From Apteryx mantelli (Eukaryota; Chordata; Aves; Apterygiformes; Apterygidae), in NCBI RefSeq assembly GCF_036417845.1, contig NC_089985.1, forward strand, positions 30,710,583 to 30,774,582: a stretch of 64,000 nt of DNA, read 5' to 3'. A model generated the notes under the pieces. The model had not been told where the DNA came from. It was given only the letters and a program-made list of their open reading frames with translations, and ran no database searches. Made by a program: the position numbers and the translations under genes. Positions 23,620 to 34,000 of the stretch are shown here, one piece after another. Positions within the stretch are counted from its first letter, which is position 1, and every line of letters starts with the position of its first letter.

Positions 23620-26600
23620 CTACCTAGTGATGTTGGGGAGCTCTTCTGCAGCCTGCGGGCAGCCCAGGTACAGGCAGCACCCGGGACAGGCGAGAGCTTC
23701 CAGGCTGCCTGGCAGGGAGGCACCCGGCACCAGTGCGGCACGTGCAGTCAGTCAGAGCGCGTGTCACACGAGCAACACAAAGTATTACCGACACTTCCTT
23801 TAGTGTGGGCAACCCAGGCGCCTGCCCAGCTCCTCTGGGCACCAGGTCCCTGCACAGCCTGTGGTCTCGCACAGGGACTTACTTCAAAGGCCACTGAGCT
23901 CGCTGGTACTGTATGAAGCTGAGATGCAAGAACTCAATGAGTTTTTTTAAAATTAGTATTAGTTTCTGCATTTTTTTTAATTTCCCCTCTAGGCAGGGAG
24001 GGCAGGAGTCTTGTGAGCTCCTCCAGGCTGGCTTATGTCACATCAATTCAGTCATATCACAGAAGCAATAAAGCTATCAAAAAGCTCAGCTGGTCTCTTT
24101 CTTCTGCTGCCTTTGGCCTTTTTGAGGGGAGGCAGAGGGATTCCCCTGCCTGGGCTATCCCAGCCTGATTTAACTCTTGACTCCTCCAGTGAAGTAGCCT
24201 GAGGGCACCTGCTGGGAGACCACAGCCAGCCAATCCCACAGGCCCTGGCACCGGGGACAAGAGAGGGCTGTGGTCCTTCTTGCCAGCAACCCGAGGGGCT
24301 GCCAATCCTGAGCCCGTGGAATTCCTGCCCAGCACCTGGCTCTCTGTCCCACTTGCTGTACACCTGGCACCACATTCCTGGCACCCGCTGCAAGCCGCCG
24401 GGAAGGGACCCAGGACCCGTTCTCCCACATCTGCCAACACGGCGCTCCAGGGGGGACAGAGCTGGCAAGGCCAGGCACTGGGTTACCCACTCCGATCGTT
24501 GTGGCGCAAGCATCAAAGCCCAGCTCAGCCCACCTCTGGGGCACAGGCGGAGGAAAGGAAACCTAGCTGATTGCCTGCCTTGGTGGGGATGGGCTGCCTG
24601 TGACTCTGCCTCCCTCTGGGGTCTCTCTCAGGGAATCCCTGGCAGCAGGGTTGCCTCCAGCCCCCAGGGCTGCAGCAGCAATCAGGACTCCATGCGGCAC
24701 CACTCAAGGCAGGCGTTCGGCCAAGTGACCTTCTCACCACAGTATCCAGCAAAGAAACAGTTTAGGAAGCCAGGGGCTGAGGCTGTGACTGACTCCCAAC
24801 ACCTGCCAGGTCCCAGAGGAAGCTGCGCAACCCCTGCTGCAAACCCTGATGACGCTGTGGGGCTTCCAGGACTAGCCAGGGGACACTCCCACCACTCGGG
24901 GGAATGGGGTGACTGCTCCTAGGGGAGTGACACATTTGCCAGACTCGCCTGCTCTCAAATACGAGGGGTGGCTTCCTGCCAGTGCTGGTGGGACGCCACA
25001 GAGGTAATCGCATCTCTGGTGTGCAACTGCAAGCTACAAATCCCTTCCAGAAACGAGATGCTGGAGCTGGGCCAGGGAGAGATCTGCTGGAGTTGCTCAA
25101 ATCTCTCCTTTCTGCACTCCTCTCTTCCAGGCCCTTAAAGAGTGGAGCAACTGGCATGAATGGCCTGGGCCAGCCCCAGATGTGGCCCATACGCCGTCCT
25201 GGCCTTTGGGAGGGCTGTGCAGGGGAGAAAGCAGAGCCCCAGGATCAGGGCATGGCCAGGACGGCCTGTGGGAAGTTCAAGTTAGCAGAAACAAAGACAC
25301 TTACTGGGTTTACAGGTGTCCCCAAAGGAGCAACGTAGCCACTGAGACATGGATGATGCAACTGGTTCGTCTCCTCATGGTTCTCTCCCCATGCATGTTC
25401 CTATCAAAACCAACCGTGGCCTTGTGCAGGCATGGTGGGGGCTGTGGCTCGCTCAGTCCTGCCATCTGGCAAGATCACATCATCCCCCTTTGGCCTCCCA
25501 CAAGGGGGCACCTTCCGGGGATAGGGGTCACAGTGGGTCTGGGGCCCTACAGGGCTTCTTGTAGACCAGCAAAGGGACAAGGGGACACACCTAGCATGGT
25601 GGGTCCAAGAGCGCGGGCTGACACATTCAGTGTCTTGGGAGGGACCAAACCAGTCGCTGTCAGTGCAGATCACCACTGTGCCTGGAGACCTGCAGGCGCT
25701 GCAGGGCCCAGGCCCCTCCACTGCGCCCCAGCGCCCTGTGGGGCCCAGACCCACACCCAGCGTTTCCCGGGGCAGAGCCGTCGCTCAGCTCATGGGAGCC
25801 CAAGGGGAGAGAGCCAGGCTTCAGGCCCGCATGGGAAATGCCACCTCCTGCCAGTGTGGTCTCCAGAGGTGAGGCACCAGTGGTGGGATACGCTCGTGCC
25901 AGGCTGGGGACAGCAGCAGGGTCACATCTCCTGGGACAAGCTCTGGGGATGAAGGAGGGAGCTGTGGCCCCCCGTGTTTCTGGGGTAGCAGCCACAATCC
26001 GGGTGCCCCTAGTAGAGGGGCAGAGGCCAGGTTTTGCAGAGCCGCCCCCTGAGCAGGCCAGCAGGACTGGGGAAGCCAGGGCCAGTCCCCAGCCCAGGGG
26101 GTGCAGAGGGGACCCTCTGGGGCAGCCTGTGCTCCCCAGCGACAGGGTTCCCAGCTTGGCCAGCGTCCCCTGGGGCCAAGCCGTCCTTGGGGCTGCACCC
26201 AGCCAGGACAGGTGGGACTAGGGTCCCTGCCAGCAGGTCTGCCTGCCCTGAGGCATGCAGGACGCCCTGCTGGGAGATGCAGCACCCACCTACAGCACTG
26301 GCCCCCTTTGTCCCTCGTCCCCTCACGCAGCAGCTGGCTCTCCAGCTGGCTCTCCCTTGCCACCACCTGCATTGTGCACGCAAGCATCTCCCAGCCGCGC
26401 AGCTCCCTGCTCTGCTGTGAGGATGTGAGGACCGGCCGGACCCACAGGGGAGGTGGCAGGGGACCAGGCACCTCACATGGGGTGAGCCAGCACCTTCGGC
26501 TGCATCCCCCAGCACCTTTGCAGCCCTGAGGGCTGGCTGCCGGGGGACGCAGCCCTCCCCTCCGTTAGTGGCCCCTCCTGGCCAGCTTCCCCGCATGGAC

Positions 26601-26929
26601 ATGGCTGTGGCCAGTCCCAGCCCCATGGGGACGGCCAGGCAGCCTGGGGCAGGACATGCCAGCCCTATGGAGACTACGGAGCAGGCAGCCGCATTGCCTG
26701 AGTCTGCAGCCTTGTGAAGTGAAGGACCCTGTCCCCCTTCCCCTGCCCCCAGCTCCCTCCCCACCCCAGGGACACTCCTGCGCCCTCGAACCTGCACAGC
26801 CACCCTCACGCCATCCCTGCTAACGGCAGTGGGGACGGCTTAGCCGGAGCCACCGGTGTCAGCACATTCCCCGGCAGGTGATGCTGCAGGAGGGCCGCAG
26901 GAGCTGTCATCCCCGCGCTGGATAATCCA

Positions 26930-26957
26930 ACGAGACGAGACGAGATGAGATGAGACG
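26930..26957 (+). repeat. CGAGA pentamer tandem run
   Basis: About five units of CGAGA/TGAGA in tandem (CGAGACGAGACGAGATGAGA...). Just before it, at 26919-26929, is TGGATAATCCA, a palindrome around a central A, which could be a paired-class homeodomain (GGATNATCC-like) site. Confidence 0.75.
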
Positions 26958-27145
26958 GGCGGCTCTGCCAGCAGCTCACAGGCACCAGCCAGCCCTCCTG
27001 GCCGCGGGGGCTCAGGCCACCGCGTGGCAGGGAAGCAGTTAACGCCGCGCGGGGCCCGGGGCAGACCCCACGGGCATCCCCAGCCCGGCGTGCAGCCGCA
27101 GCGCAGCCGGCGAGCGAGCCGCTGGCCCTGCTCCAGAGGGGGAGT

Positions 27146-27153
27146 TATATAAG
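27146..27153 (+). promoter_or_regulatory. TATA box TATATAAG, candidate ARTN promoter
   Basis: A strong TATA element in an otherwise GC-rich island, so it stands out from background composition. A start site would be expected near 27175-27180. The transcript would then run about 380 nt to the GTAAGG donor at 27556. Confidence 0.5.
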
Positions 27154-27175
27154 CCCAAGGATATTGTGCTGACAC

Positions 27176-27555
27176 GGTTAAGCCTTGCCTGGGCAGATGA
27201 CACGGCACGCAGCATCCCGGGGCGCGCAGTCCGCCGGGCGGCCTCCGGCCCCCGGAGCAGGCAGGGCCCGGGGGGCCGGCGAGCCATGAGGGCCGGCCCC
27301 GGGGGGCTTGCCCGGCCTGGGCTCTGCCCCGGCGGCCGGCTCCGGCCGGGGGAGCACATGTGAAGCGGGGCCGAGCGGAGGCGGCTCTGGGATTTGGCAC
27401 GTTTGCAAGGAGCACTCGAGAGCCCCGGGATGGACGTGGAGGGCCCTGGGCGGTGACGTAAGGACTTGCACGGGCTCAGCTCCGCTCGCCAGCCGGCCCC
27501 CATGTCCCCGGGGCCTGCGACGGCCCCGGCGGAGGCAGGCAGGGAGACGGCAGAG
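27176..27555 (+). other. Candidate 5' non-coding exon (ARTN) with upstream ORFs
   Basis: Bounded by the expected start downstream of the TATA box and by a near-consensus donor (CAGAG|GTAAGG). It would carry a 25-codon upstream ORF at 27286-27363. It would also carry an ATG at 27502 (MSPGPATAPAEAG...) that stays open to the donor. If spliced to the 32597 acceptor, the second ATG reads out of frame with artemin, so both would be upstream ORFs that lower translation. Transcript evidence is lacking. Confidence 0.35.
27454..27461 (+). promoter_or_regulatory. CRE-like site TGACGTAA
   Basis: An eight-base cAMP-response-element variant (TGACGTAA), a CREB/ATF-family target, about 280 bp downstream of the predicted TATA-driven start and inside the candidate 5' exon. 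Confidence 0.4.
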
Positions 27556-28199
27556 GTAAGGAGCCCTGCGACGGGCGGCCGGGCTGGGGCGGACCTGGCC
27601 GCGGGGCACCCGTGGGCCGTGGCCGCGGGGCGCGGGCGGGCTGGGAGGCAGGGCAGGGAGGCCGGACTCCTCCTCCAGCGAGGCCGGACGTGAACGCAAG
27701 GCACACCGGTGGCCCGAGGTGGCTAGGACTCCCCGGGACGCTGGCCAGCCCTGCCGTGGCCCAGGCGCTGAAGGGACGGTCCCAGCCCTGCACCCCATCC
27801 CCACGGGTCCCACCACCCCACCCAGCCTCCCCGTGGCGCCCAGCTGCCCCTCTCTGTGCAGGGGGTCTCTCTCGTTGTGAGAGACCATGCAGGGGGTCTC
27901 TGTAGGGCTGTGCCCTCCCCCCTTCAGGGAGGGCTGAATTCGGCCCCCGGGGCTCCTGGCAGGGGGTTGTCCGTGTGTCTGTTGTGGCCGGGGGTTTGGA
28001 GCGGGGATCCCGCTCTGTCGGAGCAGGACTGGCGGCCACAGCCGTCGGGGCGCCCGGCCATGTGTCCCGAGCCCCGCAGAGGGGCATCCGTCCGTCGGGG
28101 TGCGAGTCCGTCGGGGTGTCCCTCCGCCTGCCCTGGGCAGCGCAGGGGGCGTCTGTCTGCCCGGGGCCGGCCGCAGGCAGGTGGCGGTGCCGGGGCAGG

Positions 28200-28700
28200 T
28201 CCGCCGCCGGTGCGAGTCCCGGTGACGGTGGCGGCGCTGGAGCGGGTCGGTGCGCGGGTCCGGGTCCCGGTGCAGTTCCCGGGGTGAGCTCCGCTGCGGC
28301 GCAGGTCCGGGGGTGCCGGTACTGACGCCGGTCGGGGTGCGGTCCCGGTGTCGGTGTCGGTGCCGTCCTCGTCCCGGGTGGGTCCGGGTGCCGGGGTGGG
28401 TCGGGGTCGGGTCTCGGTGCCGGAGCCGAGGCGGGCCGGGGTGGGGTCCCGGTGCCGGTGCCGGTGCCCGCCCCGCCGGTCAGGTGACGGCGGCTGGAAT
28501 TTGACACCGGCGGCGGCGGGAGCGGGATGGAGCCGCCGCTGCCCCGCACTGCGCGCCCGCCGGCGCCGGCACCGGCACGGGGACCCGGCACCGCACCCCG
28601 AGGCGCACCGGCACCGGCACCGGCACGGGGACGCGGCACCGCACCACGACCCGCACCCGTCCCGGCGCCGGGAGCGGGAGCGGGCGCGGGAGCCGGTGCC
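28200..28700. repeat. GC-rich GGTGCC / GGCACC repeat forming an inverted repeat
   Basis: The left part (28200-28470) is built from degenerate GGTGCC/GGTCCC units and the right part (28560-28700) from the complementary GGCACC units. Positions 28452-28468 and 28610-28626 are a 17-bp exact inverted match. A stable hairpin in RNA or single-stranded DNA is expected. It lies just before the GTGAGT donor at 28829. Confidence 0.7.
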
Positions 28701-29199
28701 GGCGGGGCAGCGGCGGCCCCCGCCCGCGCCCCGCCCCGGCGCGGCGGCGGCGGGCGGCGGGGGCCGGCGGGGAGCGGAGGCGACGCGGGGCCGCGGCGGC
28801 CCCGGGGACGGTCCCCGCCGCGGGCACGGTGAGTGCGGGCCGCGCCGGGGCGGCGGGCGGCAGCGCCCGCCCCAGCCTGCCGCCGGCGCCGGGGCCTCCG
28901 CGGCGGCTCGTCGCCGCCCGGCGGGGCTGCGGCGGGGGCTGCGGCGAGCCGGGGCAGCAGACGGGTTTCCCCGCCGGCAGCCCCGGGGGGCGGCGCGGGC
29001 GGGCCGGGGAGCGAGGCCCGGGGCGGGTGTCCGGGGCGGGCAGAGGGGCAGGGGTCTCACCGCCTCTTGCCTTGGCTCCCTCCTCACCCTGGCGCTGCGC
29101 CGCTGCCCTTCGCGGGCTCCTCACCGCGTCCCTTGCCCGGGCCCCCGGGCTGGGCTGTGCGCGGGGCTGGCCCCCGTTCGCAGGCGGTGGCTGCCCGCA

Positions 29200-32100
29200 G
29201 GCACCGGGCTCCCCGCTGCTCCGAGGCCACCGGGACAGGCACGGTGCGAGCGCCCAGGAGCGGGGAGCCGGGGCTGGCACAGCCCGGGCCCCTCCGGATC
29301 AGCCGGGCTTCCCTTTCTCTTGGCTGGAGCCGAGTTTGGTCTTGGCGTACGCGTCCCACGTGGCTGACTGCAGCCTGCCCCCCGGCTTTGCGCGGTCGGT
29401 GCCAGCTCCGCATCACGCGCAGGGTTGATTTGTAGCCTCCCTCAGTCCTCCTGCAGTGAGCAAAGCGGTGGGATGCCAGGCCCCCGCCGGCTGCCTGGCT
29501 CTGCCGCTCTGCAAGTGTCTGCAGGTGTCTTAGGGGAGGTCTCCAAGCAGCCCTCCTTGCTCGCTCAGGGCCGGGGTGCGCTGCCAGGCAGGACCCTTGG
29601 CGGCACCTCCTCGCCGGCCGCAGCGGCTCCCTTGGTGCTAGCAGCCTCGCGGCCCCAGCGTTTTCACCTCTCCAAAAGCGGCTGCTCTGGGCACCGAGAC
29701 GCTCACCCAGAGGCTGGGGCTCCTGCCCTGCTGGCCCCGCTGGCCCCGTGTGCTCTGCCCCACCAGTGCTTCGAGAGCGGCTCGTGCCTTCGCTCTGGTG
29801 GCATGGTGACCCTGGGGTGGGGGGTCCCCCGGCCCTGCCACCCTGCACTGCTCCGGCAGCTTTTGAAGCGGCTCACGCACAGGTCGCTGTAGGGCTGCCG
29901 GGGTCCCTCCTGCCCCACAGCAGGGTTTCTCCCCGCCGCACTGTGGTTCAGCCTCTTGGCCGGAGGTGTGCCTGTGGCAGGGGGTCAGGCTGGCCTGAGC
30001 AAGACCAGGCCCTGGGACGGACCAGGCCTGATCCGGATGCAGGAAAGGGTTGTTGTGTGAGTTAATGGCATGTGCAGGCTCTGTCAGCCGTGGCGGGGGG
30101 CAGAGGCTGCCCCCGCTGGGCTAGATCCCCATCCGGGAGCTGAGGGGCTGCCATGGGGGACGGAGGTGCCAGCCAGCCGTGGGCAACCCCAGGAGCTCTG
30201 CTCAGCGCTGCATGGGCTCCGGCTGGACCTGGTGCGGCTGCCGGGCCAGGGCTGAGCAGAGCCGGCTGCTGCCCGCTGAGGTGCCGAGGTGCCGAGCAGG
30301 GCGCAGGCTTTGCCAGCGTGGGGCTGAGGTCCTGCTGCGCTCAGGAGCTCAGCCCTGGGGAGGTCATATGCATCTCTGGAGACATTTATGGGTCACATCT
30401 CTGTAGCACCAAATTTGGGTCCTGCTGCGACTCTCCAGAAAGGGGAAGCGGTAAAGCAGGCAGAGGTGGCTGGGGGTGAAGGGCTGCTCCTCCTTGCCCC
30501 AGCTCCAGGCGCCGGGGCGAGGGCAGAGAGGGGCTGCTGGAGTCGTGTTGCCCGCTTGAGGCTGGGACCAATTTTCCTTCTGCCTCCCTGGGATTTGCAA
30601 GGCCCTGGAGCAGCGTGAGCGGAGCCCGGGGCCGTGCTGCCGCCGGATGGGAAAAGCCTGAACTGCATCTCAGCTCTGCACGTCCAGCTGGACAGTCCCG
30701 CTGCGGGCCAGGTGCCAGGGCCTCCACGGGCAGAGCGGCCGGGGGCCCCGCATGGCTCTGCTCGGGGGTGGCTGCAGCGGGTGGCCAGGGCAGGCGGCTG
30801 TTGTCGAGGCGGCAGCGGGCGCCTGCAGGAGCGAAGCTGTCGCCCCTGGGGCTCAGCTGCCCCTGCCCGCCCCGCAGCCACGGTGCCCATCACCAGTGAC
30901 CTGGGCGGCCCAGGCTGCACGGTGCCCCCTGCACCTGCCTCCCTGCTGCACCAGAGGACGTGCCCTGCTCGGCACCATGCCAGCGGGGTTGTCCCTGGGG
31001 ATGTGGCCCGGTGCTTCCTGGGCCAGGCACTCCTTCGTCCCAGCTGGCTTCGGGGATGCCGTGGCAGCATGTTTGGCCCTTCCCGGCAGGGGAGGTCCCC
31101 GCCGCCGGGGGGGCCGGGGATGCTCCCAGCGCCGGGGGGTGCTGGGAGATGGCTGGAGGGGCTGCCAGGCCGGCCGCGCCGTGCTGCATGGCCCGTGGGC
31201 TCCGCTCCCGGCGCCGGTGTGTCATTGCCTGGCCGCTGGCCCACCTGGAGGAAGGGCCCCCCATCCCGCCGGGCCGCCTGGGGGCCATGGCGGGGCCGCA
31301 GCCGTGCGAGCAAGGCTGGGTGGGCCGGCGGGCTGGGGAGGCCCCGGCTCCTCCCAGTGGGGCCTGGGGACCCTCGCTTGGCTCCTCTGGGGGTGCAGGC
31401 CTGGGAAAACCATGACCCGGTGGCAGCGGCTGGCGCGGGGCCATGGGCTGCCATGGGAGTGACGTGCCACGTGGGCCGTGCTTGGCCAGGATGTGGCCAG
31501 CTGGGGTTTGCCAGTGCCAGCCCTGCCGGCACCGTGGCCGCATCCTGCCTGGTGCATGGCACCCATCGCGGTCCCTTGCTGCAGCACTGCCGCTGCAGGG
31601 CAGCACCGAATGCCCATCTCTGCCGGGATGCTGGAGGGACTGGGGGGACTGGTTTCGTCTTCCCGTCCAGCAGTGCCCCAGCCATTTCCCCTCGCTCTTC
31701 GCCCTTGAGCACGCTGCTCCGCGTGTCCCATCCCAGCTCGTTCCACCGCATGCAGGATGCGCTGGGGTAAAGCCGAGGTGGAGACGAGGGGAACTCCTTG
31801 CTGCAGGATGCCACCGAGCTCTGCACCGGACGGGGCCAGTCGCATCCCGCGAGATGGACGCAGTAGACAGGCCGCGGGGGTTCAAACCCCCGGGAGCCTG
31901 TCTCCCCACCCCACGTGGTGCTTGTGGTTTTGAGGCACAGGGGCCTCCCTGCACCCTCGGCGAGCTGGGGAAGGGGGTGCAATGTGTGGGGGCACATAGG
32001 GAGCTGCCCCCTGCTCCCCCCGGGGGACATTGCTCCCCCGGGATGGTGCACAGCCGGGAGCGAATTCCCCTGCACGTGGCGGGGGGGGGACAGAGGTGCC

Positions 32101-32596
32101 AGGACAAATGACTCCAGAGAGCCCAGCGTGGCACCCAGCGCCTCGCCGTGTCCTCGCGGGGACTGCCGGCGGGGGGTGCCTGTCCACGGGCTGCTCCGGG
32201 GCGCTGGCAGCGAGCGCGGGGCCAGGGGGCAGCTGCACCCGGGGATCCTGCGCTAATGGATTTGGAGTTTCCAAGGTCAGGCTCCCACCGCCAGCAAGAA
32301 AAACATTCCCAGGGAAAGGCCATGGGAAAGGGGCCCCCCCCCCGCCGTGCTCCCAGCCCCAGCCCGCTGCCTTGCGGCACAGCCTGGCATCGCGGGCCGC
32401 TCGCGCGAGGAGGTGGCTGCGTCCCCCGTGAGGAGAGGTGCTGGGCGAAGGCCGGGCTGCCCCGGCTGCCGGCCGCTCCGGGGAGGGGTGCGCGGGGCGG
32501 CGTGGGTGCCGGGGCCACGCGGGGCAGGGCCGGGGGTGCCCACGCCGTCCAGGCGCGGTGCGGTGCGGGCGCTGACCCGTGCCGTTGTGATTGCAG
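29200..32596 (+). other. GC-rich region before ARTN coding exon 1 (probable ARTN 5' intron)
   Basis: About 3.4 kb of high-GC DNA between the candidate first exons and the acceptor at 32596. Stop codons are scarce in all frames, which produces very long ORFs on both strands. None resembles a known protein. No exon, RNA gene or transposon recognised. Confidence 0.6.
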
Positions 32597-32601
32597 CCAG
32601 C

Positions 32602-32667
32602 ATGGAGCAGCGAGCGGGGGCACCGGAGCCCAGACCTGCAGCACCCGCCGCCCACCCGCGGCCCAAG
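32602..32667 (+). CDS. ARTN: ARTN coding exon 1
   Basis: Twenty-two codons (MEQRAGAPEPRP...PRPK). The acceptor ends GATTGCAG at 32596 and leaves 5 nt of 5'UTR (CCAGC) before the ATG; the donor is GTGAGG at 32668. Phase 0 at the 3' end, as in the human gene, where a short first coding exon also precedes the signal-peptide exon. Confidence 0.85.
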
Positions 32668-34000
32668 GTGAGGCCAGGCCCGGCTGGCCGGGACCCCGCC
32701 GAGGCACGGGGCCCCCGCGTCCCTGTCCCCAGCCGGTGGGGCGGCCGGGAGCCTCGTCCCCAAGGTGGGGGCCTGGGGCAGCCCGGCCGGAGCTCAGCCC
32801 CTTGCGCCGTGCTGTGTTGCAGGAGGGGACGCGCTGGGGGGTCCTGGCCATCCTCTCGCTGCTGGCCGGGCTGGCCACGGGCGCCCTGCAGACCCGGCAC
32901 CGCAACGAGACCCTGGAGGCGGCCCCCACGCCGGGGGGCACAGTCACTGCCAGCCCCGGAGCGGAGGACGGCGTGGAGATACCCCTCGCCACTGCCTGGA
33001 GCCGGCTGCACGGTGGGTGCCGGGGCAGGGACGCCACTGGGGGCACGGCGTGGGGCCCAGCATCACCCGTGGGACGCCTGCCACAGTGTCCCCGAGTGCC
33101 GGGCTCTGGTGGGATGGGAGCCGTCCTGCGAGCCCCACGCGGTGCCTGGAGGGCCAAGCCGCCCCAGCGCCTCGGGGCCTCGCCGGAGGGGGGGAGGCCG
33201 AAATGGCAGGGCCTCGCTGGGGCTGGGGGCCCCATGCTGCGCGCCGGGGACGGCTGCAGGGCCCCGGGGACGAGGAGGGGCTTGGCCGGGTGCTCACGTG
33301 CGCTGCCGCCCCATGGTCCCCCCAGCTCGTGCCGGGGCCGGCGGTCAGGATGGGTTCGCGGGTGATGGATCACCGCGGGGGACAGGCGATGCTATCGGCG
33401 GGCTGGGCGGGAGCCAGGGCCGGCCCGGGCCGGGAGCCAGGGCCGCCGGGAGCCAGCTGGCGCCGGCCCAGCCCCGCGTATCCTCCTTCCTCCGGCGCGT
33501 CCTCCTGCCCGGGGCTCCCTGCGGGCGCCGGGAGAGCCGGGGCGCAGGCTGGACGGTGCCCTCTGCACGCAGGGGACAACGTGACGACGGGCGACGCGGA
33601 GCTGGGCGACGACCTGCTGCTGCGGGCCGAGCGCTCACCACCGGGCGCCGGCAAGGCCAAGAAGGCAGCGCGGAAACCGTCGCGGGGCGCCCGCGGGCGC
33701 AACTGCCACATCCGCAACCTGATGGTGAAGGTGCGCGACCTGGGCCTGGGCTTCAACTCGGACGAGATCGTGCTCTTCAAGTACTGCAGCGGGTCGTGCC
33801 ACCGGGCGCGCAGCAACTATGACCTGACGCTGGGCAGCCTGCTGCGGCAGCAGCTCATCACCCCGGGGCCGCAGGAGCGCGTGCTCAGCCACCCCTGCTG
33901 CCGGCCCACCCGCTACGAGGCCGTGTCCTTCATGGACGTGCAGAACACGTGGCAGACTGTGGAGAAGCTCTCGGCGGCCGAGTGCAGCTGCATCGGCTGA
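32602..34000 (+). CDS. ARTN: ARTN, artemin (GDNF-family neurotrophic factor), complete coding region
   Basis: Secreted GDNF-family ligand that signals through GFRA3 and RET to support sensory and sympathetic neurons (family knowledge). Coding segments 32602-32667, 32823-33012 and 33573-34000 join to 227 residues (human 220). Residues 27-44 (WGVLAILSLLAGLATGAL) form the hydrophobic core of a signal peptide with a long N-region. N50 (NET) and N88 (NVT) are glycosylation sequons in the pro-region. A basic stretch at 113-128 (KAKKAARKPSRGARGR) contains the processing site. The mature domain has seven cysteines (130, 157, 161, 194, 195, 223, 225) in the cystine-knot pattern, including the CSGSC and PCCRPTRYEAVSFMDV blocks shared with human artemin. 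The start ATG has a strong context (A at -3, G at +4) and lies 5 nt after a splice acceptor. NRTN and PSPN are ruled out by the C-terminal block and by the neighbours. Confidence 0.95.
32668..32822 (+). other. ARTN: ARTN intron 1 of the coding region (155 bp)
   Basis: A short GT-AG intron, phase 0, very GC-rich, ending GTGTTGCAG. No stops in some frames, so intron retention would not be obvious from ORF structure alone. Confidence 0.85.
32823..33012 (+). CDS. ARTN: ARTN coding exon 2 (signal peptide core and pro-region)
   Basis: 190 nt, entering in phase 0 and leaving one base (G) for the split codon completed at 33573. It begins EGTRWGVLAILSLL and ends TAWSRLH. It contains the hydrophobic signal core and the N50 sequon. 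The donor is GTGGGT at 33013. Confidence 0.9.
33013..33572 (+). other. ARTN: ARTN intron 2 of the coding region (560 bp)
   Basis: A GT-AG intron, phase 1, GC-rich, ending CTCTGCACGCAG. No other signal seen. Confidence 0.85.
33573..34000 (+). CDS. ARTN: ARTN coding exon 3 (mature cystine-knot domain)
   Basis: 428 nt ending in TGA at 33998-34000. It encodes the end of the pro-region (DNVTTGDAELGDD...), the basic cleavage region, and about 108 mature residues with all seven cysteines. The heel-helix region and the finger ending in CSCIG are intact. The human mature-domain sequon N-S-T-W is here Q-N-T-W, so that glycosylation site is absent. Confidence 0.95.

Larger units (their letters stand above)
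20896..26900. other. ST3GAL3-ARTN intergenic region
   Basis: GC-rich sequence between the ST3GAL3 polyadenylation site and the ARTN-side CpG island. Visible content is a 303-codon antisense ORF (20994-21905) of unknown meaning, a MEF2-like site at 22950, a 15-bp minisatellite at 23396-23470, a CTGT microsatellite at 23598, and an AT-rich patch at 23930-24110 that contains an isolated AATAAA (24066) with no gene in front of it. I recognise no further gene, RNA or transposon here. Confidence 0.7.
26900..29200 (+). promoter_or_regulatory. CpG island upstream of ARTN, candidate promoter and 5' non-coding exons
   Basis: Extremely GC- and CpG-rich. A TATA box (27146-27153), a CRE-like site (27454-27461), a CCCGCCCCGCC Sp1-type box (28467-28477) and two consensus splice donors (GTAAGG at 27556, GTGAGT at 28829) are visible. 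Because the ARTN coding start lies 5 nt inside an exon whose acceptor is at 32596, ARTN needs at least one upstream non-coding exon. The two donors are the best candidates for alternative first exons. Linking them to ARTN is inference; no transcript was seen. Confidence 0.5.

Noticed and set aside
24066-24071. AATAAA in the intergenic region as the end of a gene
   Set aside because: No coding sequence precedes it on the + strand and there is no clear GT-rich element after it.
28527-28828. ATG with fair context opening 100 codons up to the GTGAGT donor, as a possible protein-coding first exon
   Set aside because: The peptide is an alanine/proline/arginine run produced by the GGCACC repeat, and artemin has its own well-placed start at 32602. 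Kept only as a possible non-coding exon.
27476-29367. Several 200-387 codon ORFs on both strands in the CpG island
   Set aside because: Overlapping frames on both strands are open at once and encode Pro/Arg/Gly/Ala low-complexity sequence, partly from the GGTGCC repeat. No protein family is visible.
30890-33373. 827-codon ORF on the minus strand, antisense to ARTN
   Set aside because: It crosses ARTN exons and introns. Its composition (Ala, Gly, Pro, Arg, Ser) is what high-GC DNA gives, with no domain or repeat recognised. Overlapping long ORFs in other frames of the same stretch (for example 30393-32075 minus and 32347-33822 plus) show that stop codons are simply rare here.
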